Below, piece after piece: positions 9,838-18,904 of a stretch of DNA of 64,000 nucleotides. The translations under genes were made by a program, and so were the position numbers. The stretch spans positions 117,049-181,048 of the forward strand of contig CAVVTP010000005.1 of the NCBI GenBank assembly GCA_963751165.1, in the 5' to 3' direction. Position 1 is the stretch's first letter. Every line of letters begins with the position of its first letter. The notes beneath the pieces were generated by a model that saw nothing but the letters and a program-made list of their open reading frames with translations, was not told where the DNA came from and made no database searches. Source of the DNA: Roseiarcus sp963751165 (lineage in GTDB: Bacteria > Pseudomonadota > Alphaproteobacteria > Rhizobiales > Beijerinckiaceae).

Positions 9838-11220
9838 CTAAGACCCCCATATCCACCCTGACGATCGTAGCGCGCCGAAGGAATGGCTCAGCCAGCGTGC
9901 TATTGCCATCGCCGCCATGCATGACGCGATCGCGCCACAAAAGACGAGCGCTGCTTTCAGAGGCGCCGGCAAGGGCAGGCCGAGGAGCGCGTATTGCAGC
10001 CAGACGACCGGCGCATAGTGCAGGACGTAGAGACCGAACGCGTCATCGGAAAGTCTCGTCAGGAGAGGGCGACGCCGGACAGCCCCGAAGCGAAGACAGA
10101 TCCCCAAAATGAAGACCACGCTGCACGCTCCGGCGAGCGCAAAGCTCGCGTCGCTCGCGGCGTTCAAAATGACAGGCGTCGACGAGCCCAGATGGAGGCT
10201 CAGCGCTGTCAGTCCCATCCAGAGGGCTAGCGTCGCCGCGGCGGCGCCCATCCAGAGGGCCCATTTTCTTGCCGCGACGCCATTCGCGCGAAGTATCCCC
10301 TTGCCGAGCCCGACGGTTCCGACGCCCAAGCCTGCGCAAAAGTAGACAGCATAAAGGAGAGGACGGCAGAGCTGGACGGCGAAGGGGCCATGATTGGACC
10401 AGGTCCAGGGCGTGAACAGGAGCGCGAGCGGCACGTATCCCAGGGCGCAGATCATGGCGAAAGCCGCAAACGTTCGGATGGGCCGGTCATCGAACTGTTG
10501 GGAGAGGCGTCCCATGCGTGGGATCATCCGTCCCGGAAAATGACGCAGCGCGACCGTAGCGAGCGTGAACGCCAGCAGCAGCCAGAGGAACCATAGCGGG
10601 CCGCAGGGGGCGAACGGCAGGGCGAGGTATTCATGTGCGTAGCCGGCGAGGCTCGGATTTGAGGCCGTCACGCGGTAGACGGGATAGAGTGCGACAGGCA
10701 TCAGCACCGCCACGCCGAAAAGGAGCGGGCCGCCCAACCGCAGAAGGCGCCTCCTGAGGAAGCGGACGGCGCCGTCGCGCTCGATGCTCGGCCAGATGAA
10801 AACGCCCGCAAGAAAGAACCACAACGCCATAAGGTAGACGTCTTGCCAGGCGCAGAACATGTCGAAGCCGAGCCAACGGCGCGGGTCGAGGATGGGAAAA
10901 GTCTGCCATCCATAAGGAGCGCGGTCGAACGGAAGGGGCTGCGCCGGTCCGGAGGCGGCGTAGGCGAGGCACGAATGCACCATCACCACGAATGCGATCG
11001 CCAGCCCGCGCATATTGTGGAGGGCGACGCTTGCTTCGTCTCGCGCACGGGTCAGTTGGAGGGCCGCGCCCGGGGACGCCGACGAACGCCGATGGTCGGC
11101 GGGCGCGGCGCGGGCGGATCGGTCCACGAATCCATCCGCCCTGAGCCTCGCCGCTCCCGGCTTTTGGGTCGCCTCCCCGAGGTGGCGCGAGTTGGACCGC
11201 TTGGCTTCGTGCATCGGCAT
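9838..11220 (-). CDS. Acyltransferase-3 family membrane protein
   Basis: A polytopic protein of about 460 residues with roughly ten hydrophobic helices. It begins with the family signature HNMRGLAIAFVVMVHS and carries WFFLAGVF and a late FGLYVLHYAPVVW segment, all typical of acyltransferase-3/OpgC-like O-acyl transferases that modify extracytoplasmic sugars or lipids. I prefer ATG 11220, which has a GGGAG ribosome site 7-8 bases upstream, over the longer frame starting at 11316. The substrate cannot be read from sequence; its position inside the hopanoid locus makes a lipid head group possible, which is inference. Confidence 0.85.
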   Translation of the reverse strand: MPMHEAKRSNSRHLGEATQKPGAARLRADGFVDRSARAAPADHRRSSASPGAALQLTRARDEASVALHNMRGLAIAFVVMVHSCLAYAASGPAQPLPFDRAPYGWQTFPILDPRRWLGFDMFCAWQDVYLMALWFFLAGVFIWPSIERDGAVRFLRRRLLRLGGPLLFGVAVLMPVALYPVYRVTASNPSLAGYAHEYLALPFAPCGPLWFLWLLLAFTLATVALRHFPGRMIPRMGRLSQQFDDRPIRTFAAFAMICALGYVPLALLFTPWTWSNHGPFAVQLCRPLLYAVYFCAGLGVGTVGLGKGILRANGVAARKWALWMGAAAATLALWMGLTALSLHLGSSTPVILNAASDASFALAGACSVVFILGICLRFGAVRRRPLLTRLSDDAFGLYVLHYAPVVWLQYALLGLPLPAPLKAALVFCGAIASCMAAMAIARWLSHSFGALRSSGWIWGS

Positions 11221-11633
11221 GGTCCGCTCCCTGGGCTTGAGCAGGAAACTTGAACAGGCTCCCGGTGTTCCTTCTCGCGGCGGGGGGATGGGCGACGTCC
11301 CCGATGTCGGGTTCACGATGGCGCGCCAGTTGAAGCGCCGCCGGTTGGTCGTTCCCGAATGGGAGGTGGGGCAGTCGCGGCCCGAACGCTTTTCGAACTC
11401 GCGCCAGTTGTCCCTGTTTGCTCGGTTTCCGCGCCCAATATTCCTCTGTTATCGCGCAAAAATCCTCTGTTCCAGCACTCAGGGAACTTGCCTAGAAACC
11501 TATTTCTTCTGGTCGAATCCTGCCTGAATTGGGCGCATACAAATGAATTCCCTGCAGAATTCGCTGTTAGCAGGGGATTAGCCTCGCTTGGCAGCAGCCG
11601 CGGACGCGGCCACGCTGCCCGGCGTCAAAGCCC
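11221..11633. other. Intergenic stretch with degenerate repeat-like sequence
   Basis: No convincing gene. Positions 11400-11510 are AT-richer and carry spaced copies of a CTCTGTT/CAGGGAAC-like word, similar in flavour to decayed repeat tracts near 26.8 kb. It probably contains the promoter of the acyltransferase gene. Confidence 0.4.
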
Positions 11634-12155
11634 TTACCCCCGCCGCTCCAGTTCGATTTGGACGTCCGCGATGTCGCCGCCGCTCGGCTGGATGTCGACC
11701 GCCTGACGGCGGCCATTCGCGCTGAGCGACACCTGGGCGCTGAAGCCCGGGCCGACGACGGCCCCCACAAACCGGCCGCCATTGATGCTGCCAGTCAACT
11801 GGCCCGAGATGTTGCGCGTGTCTTCCTGCCAGGTGCCCTGAACGGTCCGTCCGGAAGCCTCGACGTAGCTATGGATGTCGATACGGTAGCTGGCGCTGGC
11901 GCAGACGATCGTCTGGGACAAGGCCTCGCCTCGCTTCGATGCGTCGTAGTTCGCCCGGCATCGGACCCGCTCGCGGTCTCCGTTTGAGCCGATGATCTGG
12001 CCATCGCCGGTCCAGTTCCCGAGGAAAGGTTCAAATGGACCGACCTCGGCGGCGCTTCGACTTGGCCACAGGGCTGCGGACGCGCCGACGGCGAGAGCCA
12101 GGAGGGCGCCTGCGGTGACCGCAGGGCGAAAACGTGAGGTGAGCTCAAAGGACAT
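11634..12155 (-). CDS. Secreted protein of unknown function (lipocalin-like size)
   Basis: A 173-residue protein with an N-terminal signal/anchor (hydrophobic around residues 12-36, SAAEV cleavage). The mature domain FLGNWTGDGQIIGSNG followed by alternating beta-strand-like segments and two cysteines (RVRCRANYDAS, QTIVCASAS) suggests a single beta-barrel fold of the kind seen in small periplasmic hypothetical proteins of rhizobia. The Gly-Asn-Trp start recalls lipocalin-like domains, but I cannot assign a family. It lies 21 bp after the RND gene on the same strand, so the two are probably one operon. Confidence 0.7.
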   Translation of the reverse strand: MSFELTSRFRPAVTAGALLALAVGASAALWPSRSAAEVGPFEPFLGNWTGDGQIIGSNGDRERVRCRANYDASKRGEALSQTIVCASASYRIDIHSYVEASGRTVQGTWQEDTRNISGQLTGSINGGRFVGAVVGPGFSAQVSLSANGRRQAVDIQPSGGDIADVQIELERRG

Positions 12156-12176
12156 GTGCGGTTCCTTCTGCTGCGG

Positions 12177-14666
12177 TTAAGTCGCGCCGCCAAGCAGGCG
12201 GGTGATGAATGGCGGCCCCTTCTCGGCGAGCCGCAGGAGAGCGGTGATGACAGGCCTCAGAATCAGGAGATCTCCTGTGAGCGCTCCCAGCATGGAGACG
12301 GCGCTAAGCCAGCCGAACAGACGGAGCGCCGGGAGATTGGAGAAGACGAGCGCCGCGAGCCCACAGGAAAGGACGAGCGTGGTGAGGATGAGCGCCGGGC
12401 CGATCAGCGCGGTTGCGCGCTCCACCGCAATCGCCGGATCGTCGCCCCGCCGGCGCTCGCGAATCATGCGATTAAGGAAATGTATTGTCGCGCTGAGGCC
12501 GAGGCCGAACGACACCGTCAGTGCGACGACGCACTCGAATCGCATCCCAAAACCGAGCAGCCTCAGCAGCGAGCCCGCCGCGACCACTGGAAAAAGGCCC
12601 GGAAGCAGGCACGCCGCGCCGATGGCCAGAGACCGGAACGCGAGCCCGATGAAGGCGGCTATGAAGACGAATTCGACCGTCAGCGCGCGATTGAGGACGT
12701 TGATCATGTCGGCGCTGTTGCGGGCCGCGATGACGGAAAGGCCCGTCACCGAGATCGAATAGCCGGGATGCGCCGCGCGGACTGCGTTGAGCCGCGCCTG
12801 CAGTCGGTCGACGATTGGAACCAGAGTCGGCAGGTTCTTGTCGGGCACGACGCCGGACACGATCACCGCTTTCTGGTCCTGCGCAATGAAGCGCTGCACG
12901 AGATAGCGCGGGAGATAGCTCACATATTCCCTCAGCGCCGCGGTGCTGGTCAGGCCCATTTTCTCGGCGAGCCAGCGGCGCAACGTCTCGAGCGACCAGA
13001 CGTTGCCGACACCGGGCTCGGTCTCGAGCGTCCTGTGGACATCGGCGATCGTCGCCAGCGTCTGTGGCGCATAGAGGTCGGCGCCGGGGGGAAACGTGAT
13101 CAGCACGTCGATCGGGTTGGAGCCGGTTAATTCCGCGTCCAGCTCGCGACTCGCCTGCGTCGCATTCCCATGGTCGGGAACCTGATCGGCGAGCCGATAA
13201 CTTGGCCTCAAGCCTGAATAGTCGAAGCCCAGCGCTCCGACGACGGCAAGACCCACCAGACTGTAGAGGACCGGCTGGAGCACCATGCGCCCTGCGATCC
13301 AGGCGCAGAAGCGCCTCAACGCCGTCACGCCAGGGTCGGCCGCCTTGAGGTTTGCGACGAAGCCCGCCTCGTCGCCAATCAGCAGGACGCCGAGCACCGG
13401 GACGAGCGAAAGCACGGTAACGAGCGCAACGGCAGTCGCGATAAACCCCGCCTCGCCGAATTCACGGATCAGGTCGCTCGAAGAGGCCAGAAGCCCGAGC
13501 AGGGAAAGGCCCGCGGCGGCGTGCGTAAGGACGCATGCCGGCCCGACGACCAGGATCGCTTTGCGGAAAGCCGTGCGTTTGTCGTCCCCCGCCATCAGTC
13601 GGTCCCGGGCGGCAAAAGTCAGCTGCATGCTGTCGGAGAAGCTGATGACCATGATGAGCGGCGTCATCATGTTGAGGAACATGTTGAGCCTGAACCCAAT
13701 CCAGCCCAGCATCCCGAGGGCGAACGCGATCGCCAGGAGCGGCGGGGCGGCTGCGACGATCATCAGCGAGAGACGCCTGAAGAAGAGGGCCGCGATCGCG
13801 CATCCGAGCGCGAAGCCGACCGCATTGTACAGGATGCGGTCGCGCTCGAGTGCGCGGCGGATCTCGAGCTGCATCACCGGGACGCCCGTGAGCTCGGCAG
13901 TTAGTCCGGCGCCTTTGAGGTCCTCGGCCATCGTCTTGCGGATGTCGGCGACGGTCGCCTGCAGCCGGTTGCTGTCGACGATCTTGGGATCGAGCGAGAG
14001 CACAATCACGGCAAGCCTGCCGTCATCCGACAAGAGCTTGCCGCGGATGAGCTGATTGCTGGTTACGCGCTCAATCAGCTGATGATAGTCTGCCCCTTGT
14101 GGCAGATGGTCAGGGAACAGCGGGGCTGGAAGGCCTCCGTTCGGCGACGGCTCACGGGCGGAGAACATCGAGATTGCGCCGCGCGCCCCATCGATCAATT
14201 GCAGGTCCGTGACCAGCGAGCGCAGTTTCTCGACGGCCTCGCGTTCGAGCAGCTTGTCTCCCGAGGCGACGACGATGACGTCGTATTCACTCGAGGGGAA
14301 CTCCCGCGAAACCTGCTCGTACTCGTGGAAGGCCGGAGAGTTCGAGCGGAACAGCTGGCTGAGCGAATCGTCGACCTTGATCCTCCCAATGCCGAGAACC
14401 GCTAGAGCGGCGAGCGCCAGCGCGATCGCGAGCGACAGTCTCGGGGCGCCAAAGGGGAGGAGCCCGAGCCGTTCCAGGCCGAGCGCAATGGCATGCGGAT
14501 ATGAGCCCTCGCCCTCGGCGGCCCCCCTGGTTCGATCCTGCAAACTGCCGCCTTTCGTCGCGTGGTCCCTGCCGCCGCGGAGAATTCGGGAAATTGGATT
14601 ATGGACAGGACAAAACGCCCGGACGCCGATTTGGCTCCCCCGGCCGGCTAAGAAAGCCGCGATCAA
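12177..14666 (-). CDS. Second RND/MMPL-type exporter
   Basis: An 829-residue RND-superfamily protein with two helix bundles (about residues 285-440 and 680-820), each preceded by a membrane helix and periplasmic loop. It has a DDSLSQLFRSNSPAF segment after the first helix, typical of MMPL/HpnN-like lipid exporters, and LGLSATIHFLNR in the second bundle. It differs clearly from hpnN upstream. The start is uncertain: the first ~60 residues before ALGLERLGLLPFGAP are not hydrophobic and may not be translated. The context suggests a lipid or hopanoid-derivative exporter; the substrate is inferred. Confidence 0.86.
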   Translation of the reverse strand: MIAAFLAGRGSQIGVRAFCPVHNPISRILRGGRDHATKGGSLQDRTRGAAEGEGSYPHAIALGLERLGLLPFGAPRLSLAIALALAALAVLGIGRIKVDDSLSQLFRSNSPAFHEYEQVSREFPSSEYDVIVVASGDKLLEREAVEKLRSLVTDLQLIDGARGAISMFSAREPSPNGGLPAPLFPDHLPQGADYHQLIERVTSNQLIRGKLLSDDGRLAVIVLSLDPKIVDSNRLQATVADIRKTMAEDLKGAGLTAELTGVPVMQLEIRRALERDRILYNAVGFALGCAIAALFFRRLSLMIVAAAPPLLAIAFALGMLGWIGFRLNMFLNMMTPLIMVISFSDSMQLTFAARDRLMAGDDKRTAFRKAILVVGPACVLTHAAAGLSLLGLLASSSDLIREFGEAGFIATAVALVTVLSLVPVLGVLLIGDEAGFVANLKAADPGVTALRRFCAWIAGRMVLQPVLYSLVGLAVVGALGFDYSGLRPSYRLADQVPDHGNATQASRELDAELTGSNPIDVLITFPPGADLYAPQTLATIADVHRTLETEPGVGNVWSLETLRRWLAEKMGLTSTAALREYVSYLPRYLVQRFIAQDQKAVIVSGVVPDKNLPTLVPIVDRLQARLNAVRAAHPGYSISVTGLSVIAARNSADMINVLNRALTVEFVFIAAFIGLAFRSLAIGAACLLPGLFPVVAAGSLLRLLGFGMRFECVVALTVSFGLGLSATIHFLNRMIRERRRGDDPAIAVERATALIGPALILTTLVLSCGLAALVFSNLPALRLFGWLSAVSMLGALTGDLLILRPVITALLRLAEKGPPFITRLLGGAT

Positions 14667-14780
14667 TTCCTGTCCGGCTCCTCGGAGAAGACGGCCCGGC
14701 GAATGACGGAACGATTATGCGATTGAATGCGTTTTTGACCCTGTGTCGGCCGATCCTGAGGCAAGGACTGGGATACCCCT

Positions 14781-15929
14781 TTGGAGTTTTTTCTCGCCGC
14801 AGCGCTTCTGTTCGTGGAATCGCTCCTGCTCAGGCGGGCATTGCGCCAGCGCCACGCTCTGCTATCCCTGTTTCCGAATAAGACGCTGCCCGGGGCGAAT
14901 GCAGCTGCGGTCGAAGCGATCGTGCCGGCGCGCAACGAAGCGCTGAACTTGGGGCCGTGCCTGGAAGGTCTCGTCGCACAAGCCTATCCGCCTGGAAAGC
15001 TCCACATTACTGTCGTCGACGACGATTCCGACGACGGCACCTGGGAAATCGCCGCTGCTTTCGCAAAGAGCGATCCTATCGTGAGGTGCGTGCGCAGCGG
15101 GCCCCTGCAGGCCGGCTGGACGGGCAAGACACAGGCCTGCTGGCGCGGGGTGGCCGCAACTCCTCCCGATGTGGAATGGCTGGCGTTTATTGACGCGGAC
15201 ATGCGCATAGATCCGTCGCTCATTGCAAGCGCGGTGGCGGAGGCCGAGCGAGGGCTCGACCTCCTCTCCCTGGCGCCGAAACACCGACTCACGAGCTTTG
15301 CGGAGCGGCTCATGATCCCTTGCGGTCTCTATCTTCTTGGATTTAGCCAGGACTTGGTCAAAATCCATAGCCGCCGCAGCAACGAGGCAAATGTAACCGG
15401 CCAATTCCTGCTGATCCGTCGATCGGCATATCGGCAGTCGGGAGGACACGCCGCTGTCGCGGCGGCGATTTGCGAGGATCTCGAGCTCGCGAAATTGGTC
15501 AAACGGATTGGATTTTCCATCGCGCTGATGGACGGGTCGCGATTCCTTTCGACCCGGATGTATACCGGCTGGGGAACTCTTTGGCCCGGCTTCGCCAAGA
15601 ACGTCCTGGAGATGTTTGGCGGCGCTCGCTCGACCTTGACCACAGCTGCCGCGGCATTCGTACTGAGCTGGTCCCTCGTCATCCTGCCCGTCTTTTGTGC
15701 CGCGCAGGGCTTCGGCACGCTCGAAGGATCGATTGCTTTCGCCCTGGCGGTCGCCGCCGCCGTTGCGGCGTTCGGCTTCCACATCGCCGGCTCCGCCCAC
15801 TTCGGCATACCCCTGTGGTACGGCCTCCTGTTTCCCGTGGCCTACACATTGGGCGGAATGATCGCCCTGGATGGCGCCCGCCGGCGCGCCATTGGCCGCG
15901 TCCCCTGGAAGGGCCGTGTTTATCCATGA
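14781..15929 (+). CDS. GT2 glycosyltransferase, HpnB/CruC-like
   Basis: A 382-residue family-2 glycosyltransferase with an N-terminal membrane helix and three or four C-terminal helices. The catalytic part holds VEAIVPARNEALNLG, VVDDDSDDGTW, the AGWTGKTQACWRGV segment and FIDADMRID (DxD). The xGWTGKxxA element is characteristic of HpnB and of carotenoid/hopene-associated glycosyltransferases. Start is TTG 14781; no good ATG lies nearby, so this is uncertain. The stop overlaps the next start as ATGA, opening an operon that runs through hpnI, hpnJ and hpnK. It may glycosylate a hopanoid intermediate (inference). Confidence 0.82.
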   Translation: MEFFLAAALLFVESLLLRRALRQRHALLSLFPNKTLPGANAAAVEAIVPARNEALNLGPCLEGLVAQAYPPGKLHITVVDDDSDDGTWEIAAAFAKSDPIVRCVRSGPLQAGWTGKTQACWRGVAATPPDVEWLAFIDADMRIDPSLIASAVAEAERGLDLLSLAPKHRLTSFAERLMIPCGLYLLGFSQDLVKIHSRRSNEANVTGQFLLIRRSAYRQSGGHAAVAAAICEDLELAKLVKRIGFSIALMDGSRFLSTRMYTGWGTLWPGFAKNVLEMFGGARSTLTTAAAAFVLSWSLVILPVFCAAQGFGTLEGSIAFALAVAAAVAAFGFHIAGSAHFGIPLWYGLLFPVAYTLGGMIALDGARRRAIGRVPWKGRVYP

Positions 15930-16996
15930 GAGAACCCGGCGAGCCGATATCGGAGAGCGGAGTCTCCGAAGCAGTCGACCTGGTGGCCGTTCTGCTCATC
16001 GCCTTTGCGGTCATCGTCTTCTTCTACTTCATTCACATCGTGCTGTTGCCCTTCGTCATCTCGGGGGTGACAGCCTTTATCCTCACTCCTCTCGTCGACT
16101 GGCTCGCGACGACACTTCGTGCGCCGCGGCTCATGGTCGCGCTGACGGTTTTTCTTGTTATTGCGGGTCTGATCGGGCTCGGAGGCTACTTCGCCCTGCC
16201 CGGGCTGCTTCGGGACGGCTTGCGCACCGTTTCGCATCTCCAGGAGTTCATCGAGTCGCCGCTCAAGAATCTGCTCGGCGATGGTCCCATCCAGTTTCTG
16301 GGCCAGCCGATGTCCGCCGCCGAAATTGCCGCCGCCACCGTCGCGAAGGTGAGGTCGATGCTGCAGCAGAGCGGAACGGTGACCGCTCTCTCCACTTGGG
16401 CCTTCGGCGGTGTCTTCGGCGTCTTTTTGACACTGACTCTATTGGCCTATTTCCTGGCCAGCGGGGGACAGCTGGTGAGGGGCCTGCTGTGGATTTTCCC
16501 GCCCAGTTGGCGGCCGGTGACTGCTCGCATCTTCGAGACGCTTCGGCCGATCCTGTTCCGCTACTTCGCTGGAGTCGCGGGAGTCGTCGTCTATGCCGGC
16601 TCGGCCGCCTACATAGGACTCGGCCTTTTCCTCCACCTGCGACACGCGGCGTTCCTCGCTGCCATCACTGGGGTTTTCGAGATTTTGCCGGTGGTCGGGC
16701 CCGCCTTGTCGGCGGTAATAGCTGGTGTGGTCGCGATCCAGGAAGCAAAAAGCGTGTGGAGCATCGCGGCCTATGCGATCTACGCCACCGCGCTCAGGCT
16801 CTCGATCGACCAGCTGGTCGGGCCGCTCGTGCTCGGCAAAGCCGCGCAAGTTCATCCGACCCTGGTGATCTTCTGCTTCCTCGCTGGAGGCGCGGTGTTC
16901 GGAATCGTCGGGGTGGTTCTCGCGGTGCCGATCGCCCTGACGGTCAAAGTCGTGCTCGCAGCGATCTACGAGGAGCCAATCGGCATCCACCGATGA
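15926..16996 (+). CDS. AI-2E family (PerM-like) permease
   Basis: A 356-residue membrane protein with two N-terminal helices, a soluble middle (residues ~95-150) and about five C-terminal helices. LPVVGPALSAVIAGVVA and IDQLVGPLVLGKAAQVHPTLV are the conserved AI-2E/PerM motifs. Members export small molecules or act as ion antiporters; several lie in lipid operons without known substrate. Start chosen at ATG 15926, overlapping the upstream stop by 4 bp, rather than the longer frame. Its own stop overlaps the next start. A second, only distantly similar AI-2E gene lies at 23.5-24.6 kb. Confidence 0.9.
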   Translation: MREPGEPISESGVSEAVDLVAVLLIAFAVIVFFYFIHIVLLPFVISGVTAFILTPLVDWLATTLRAPRLMVALTVFLVIAGLIGLGGYFALPGLLRDGLRTVSHLQEFIESPLKNLLGDGPIQFLGQPMSAAEIAAATVAKVRSMLQQSGTVTALSTWAFGGVFGVFLTLTLLAYFLASGGQLVRGLLWIFPPSWRPVTARIFETLRPILFRYFAGVAGVVVYAGSAAYIGLGLFLHLRHAAFLAAITGVFEILPVVGPALSAVIAGVVAIQEAKSVWSIAAYAIYATALRLSIDQLVGPLVLGKAAQVHPTLVIFCFLAGGAVFGIVGVVLAVPIALTVKVVLAAIYEEPIGIHR

Positions 16997-17736
16997 GAGG
17001 GCTACCGCGTTTGCTTCCAACTGCGGCGCGGTCGACGGACTTGAAACTTTCCCTCATTTGGTGCGTTATCTGGACGGCTGGAGGCCTGCATTTGGGGCGC
17101 GGTATGACCTTGGATCTGTCAGTCCAGCGTTCCTTTGCTCGCGTAGTTTTTGCTTTCGACAGTCGGCTTCGTCAGCGATACGGAGTTTTCGACTATATTG
17201 ACTCACCCAATTGCATTCTGAGAATGAAGCTTGAGCGCGTCGGGCGCCGGGTCGTTCTGTCGGATGGCGTCCTTCTTGAAGCGGCCGATCGAATCATTGA
17301 GCTTCATTACCGGAACGAATATTTTCCTTGCATGGGCGCCCAAGGCCCTACGGTGGGTTGGGCGCGACGGGTCATGAGGCTTATGGATTTGTCGCTGAAA
17401 GAGCTTTGCGAGTATCTGCAAAGTCGGCCCGAGCTGGACGACGTGTCCGCAATTCGGGCCGTGACATTGATGAGGAGTTCCAATCAGGCGGCTCAGTTTG
17501 AGTGGCTCGCTCGCCATTTCGGCTTCGAGCCCGTGCCTCAATCGGACGCGTACCGTGGTCGGTTGAACGGCGTCGGCCAGAAGGTGGTCGGCCTCCTGCT
17601 CATCCTTGCTAGCAATCCTAGGGCGGCTCATCTGGATCTTTTGCTGTCTCGTGGCGCTCCGTTCTTCATTTCCAGACGGAGGTTGGAAGAAAGATACCGG
17701 GAACAGAGTTCTTCACCGTTCTCGGGCAGGCTCTAA
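16993..17736 (+). CDS. YkoP-like domain protein
   Basis: A 247-residue soluble protein translated from an ATG overlapping the upstream stop; an internal ATG at 17104 is an alternative start. The centre reads VLSDGVLLEAADRIIELHYRNEYFP, resembling YkoP-like domains, in which a small beta domain with DG...GDxIxELHxxN is typical and often lies beside glycosyltransferases and polysaccharide deacetylases. The helical C-terminal half (residues ~110-230) is of unknown role. Coupled translation with the AI-2E permease and hpnI points to a function in hopanoid head-group assembly (inference). Confidence 0.65.
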   Translation: MRGLPRLLPTAARSTDLKLSLIWCVIWTAGGLHLGRGMTLDLSVQRSFARVVFAFDSRLRQRYGVFDYIDSPNCILRMKLERVGRRVVLSDGVLLEAADRIIELHYRNEYFPCMGAQGPTVGWARRVMRLMDLSLKELCEYLQSRPELDDVSAIRAVTLMRSSNQAAQFEWLARHFGFEPVPQSDAYRGRLNGVGQKVVGLLLILASNPRAAHLDLLLSRGAPFFISRRRLEERYREQSSSPFSGRL

Positions 17737-18893
17737 TGACTGTGGGCGGGGAGGCGGAGATCGCGGCCTGGATCGGCGGTTTGTGCTCGCTGGCCGCGGG
17801 GCTCGGCCTTGCTTACCTCGCCGTAGCTTCGTTTCTGATTATGCGATTTCGGCCGGAGCCGTGGGGCGCTCCGGTCCGAATCCCGCCCGCTTCGATTCTG
17901 GTTCCTCTCTGCGGCGAAGATCCTGAGCTTCGCGAACGGCTCCTGGCGCTCTGCCGGCAGACGTATGCCGAAAAGCTCCAGGTCGTCTGCGGCGTGAGCG
18001 ACGCTGCCGACCCGGCGGTCGGCATCGTCGAATCCGTCGCTTCCGAGGCGCGCGAGGTCCGGATCGATCTGAAGATCGATGCCAGACTGCACGGCGGCAA
18101 CCGCAAGATCTCCAATCTTATGAACATGGCGCCGCTGGCGCGCGCGGAATTCCTGGCGATCATTGACAGCGACATTCTGGTCGGCCCGAACCATCTCGCG
18201 CAACTCGCGAACGAGCTCGAGAGACCTGGCGTCGGCGCCGTGACTTGTCTCTATCACGGGGTTGCCGGAGCCGGTCTCTGGTCCTCTCTGGCCGCCCTCA
18301 GCATCAACGCGGATTTCCTGCCGAGCGTAGTCTTCGCGCTCAGCCTCGGAGCCGCGCGTCCCTGTTTCGGCGCGACGATCGCCTTGCGCAGGAAAACGCT
18401 CGAAGCCATCGGCGGCCTGCGGGCATTCGTCGATTGCCTGCATGACGACTATGCGATTGGAGAGCGTCTTCGCGAGGCCGGCTACGCGATCGCCATTCCG
18501 CGCTTCTCGGTCGCGCACGTTTGCCGGGAAGAGACGGCGCGCTCGCTCATCCAGAAGCAAGTCCGAGCCGCGCGCACGATCCGGATCATTAATCCGAGAG
18601 GCTACGCGGGTTCAATCATCGCCCATCCGGCGGCGTTTGCTATTCCAGCAACGATATTGGGCGCGGCTCACGGAATGCCTTTGCTCCTGCTTGCCCTGGT
18701 CGGGCGGCTTGTTCTTTGTCTCTCGGTCGAGCGCGCCTTTTCGGTGCCGCGTCAAACCTACTGGCTGCTGCCGTTCTACGAGGCTCTCTTTCTTCTCGTG
18801 TACGTGGCGAGTTTCTTCGGCGGACACGTGTCATGGCGCGGCGAGCGCTATCGGCTTAAGCCGGATGGCACGCTCGTCCAGGACCCGCAGTGA
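17736..18893 (+). CDS. hpnI: HpnI, hopanoid glycosyltransferase
   Basis: A 385-residue GT2 enzyme of the ceramide-glucosyltransferase type with one N-terminal helix and several C-terminal helices. Motifs: ASILVPLCGEDPEL, GGNRKISNLMNMA, FLAIIDSDILV (DxD), LHDDYAIGERLREAGY and a QKQVRAARTIR segment in place of QxxRW. In characterised systems HpnI adds N-acetylglucosamine to bacteriohopanetetrol as the first step to the cyclitol ether. It starts in the TAATG overlap with the YkoP-like gene and ends in a GTGA overlap with hpnJ, fixing the order hpnI-hpnJ-hpnK. Confidence 0.92.
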   Translation: MTVGGEAEIAAWIGGLCSLAAGLGLAYLAVASFLIMRFRPEPWGAPVRIPPASILVPLCGEDPELRERLLALCRQTYAEKLQVVCGVSDAADPAVGIVESVASEAREVRIDLKIDARLHGGNRKISNLMNMAPLARAEFLAIIDSDILVGPNHLAQLANELERPGVGAVTCLYHGVAGAGLWSSLAALSINADFLPSVVFALSLGAARPCFGATIALRRKTLEAIGGLRAFVDCLHDDYAIGERLREAGYAIAIPRFSVAHVCREETARSLIQKQVRAARTIRIINPRGYAGSIIAHPAAFAIPATILGAAHGMPLLLLALVGRLVLCLSVERAFSVPRQTYWLLPFYEALFLLVYVASFFGGHVSWRGERYRLKPDGTLVQDPQ

Positions 18894-18904
18894 GGATGGC
18901 TTCG

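Noticed and set aside
12156..13130. Long plus-strand ORF opposite the second RND gene
   Set aside because: Shadow frame; the minus strand encodes a clear membrane protein here.
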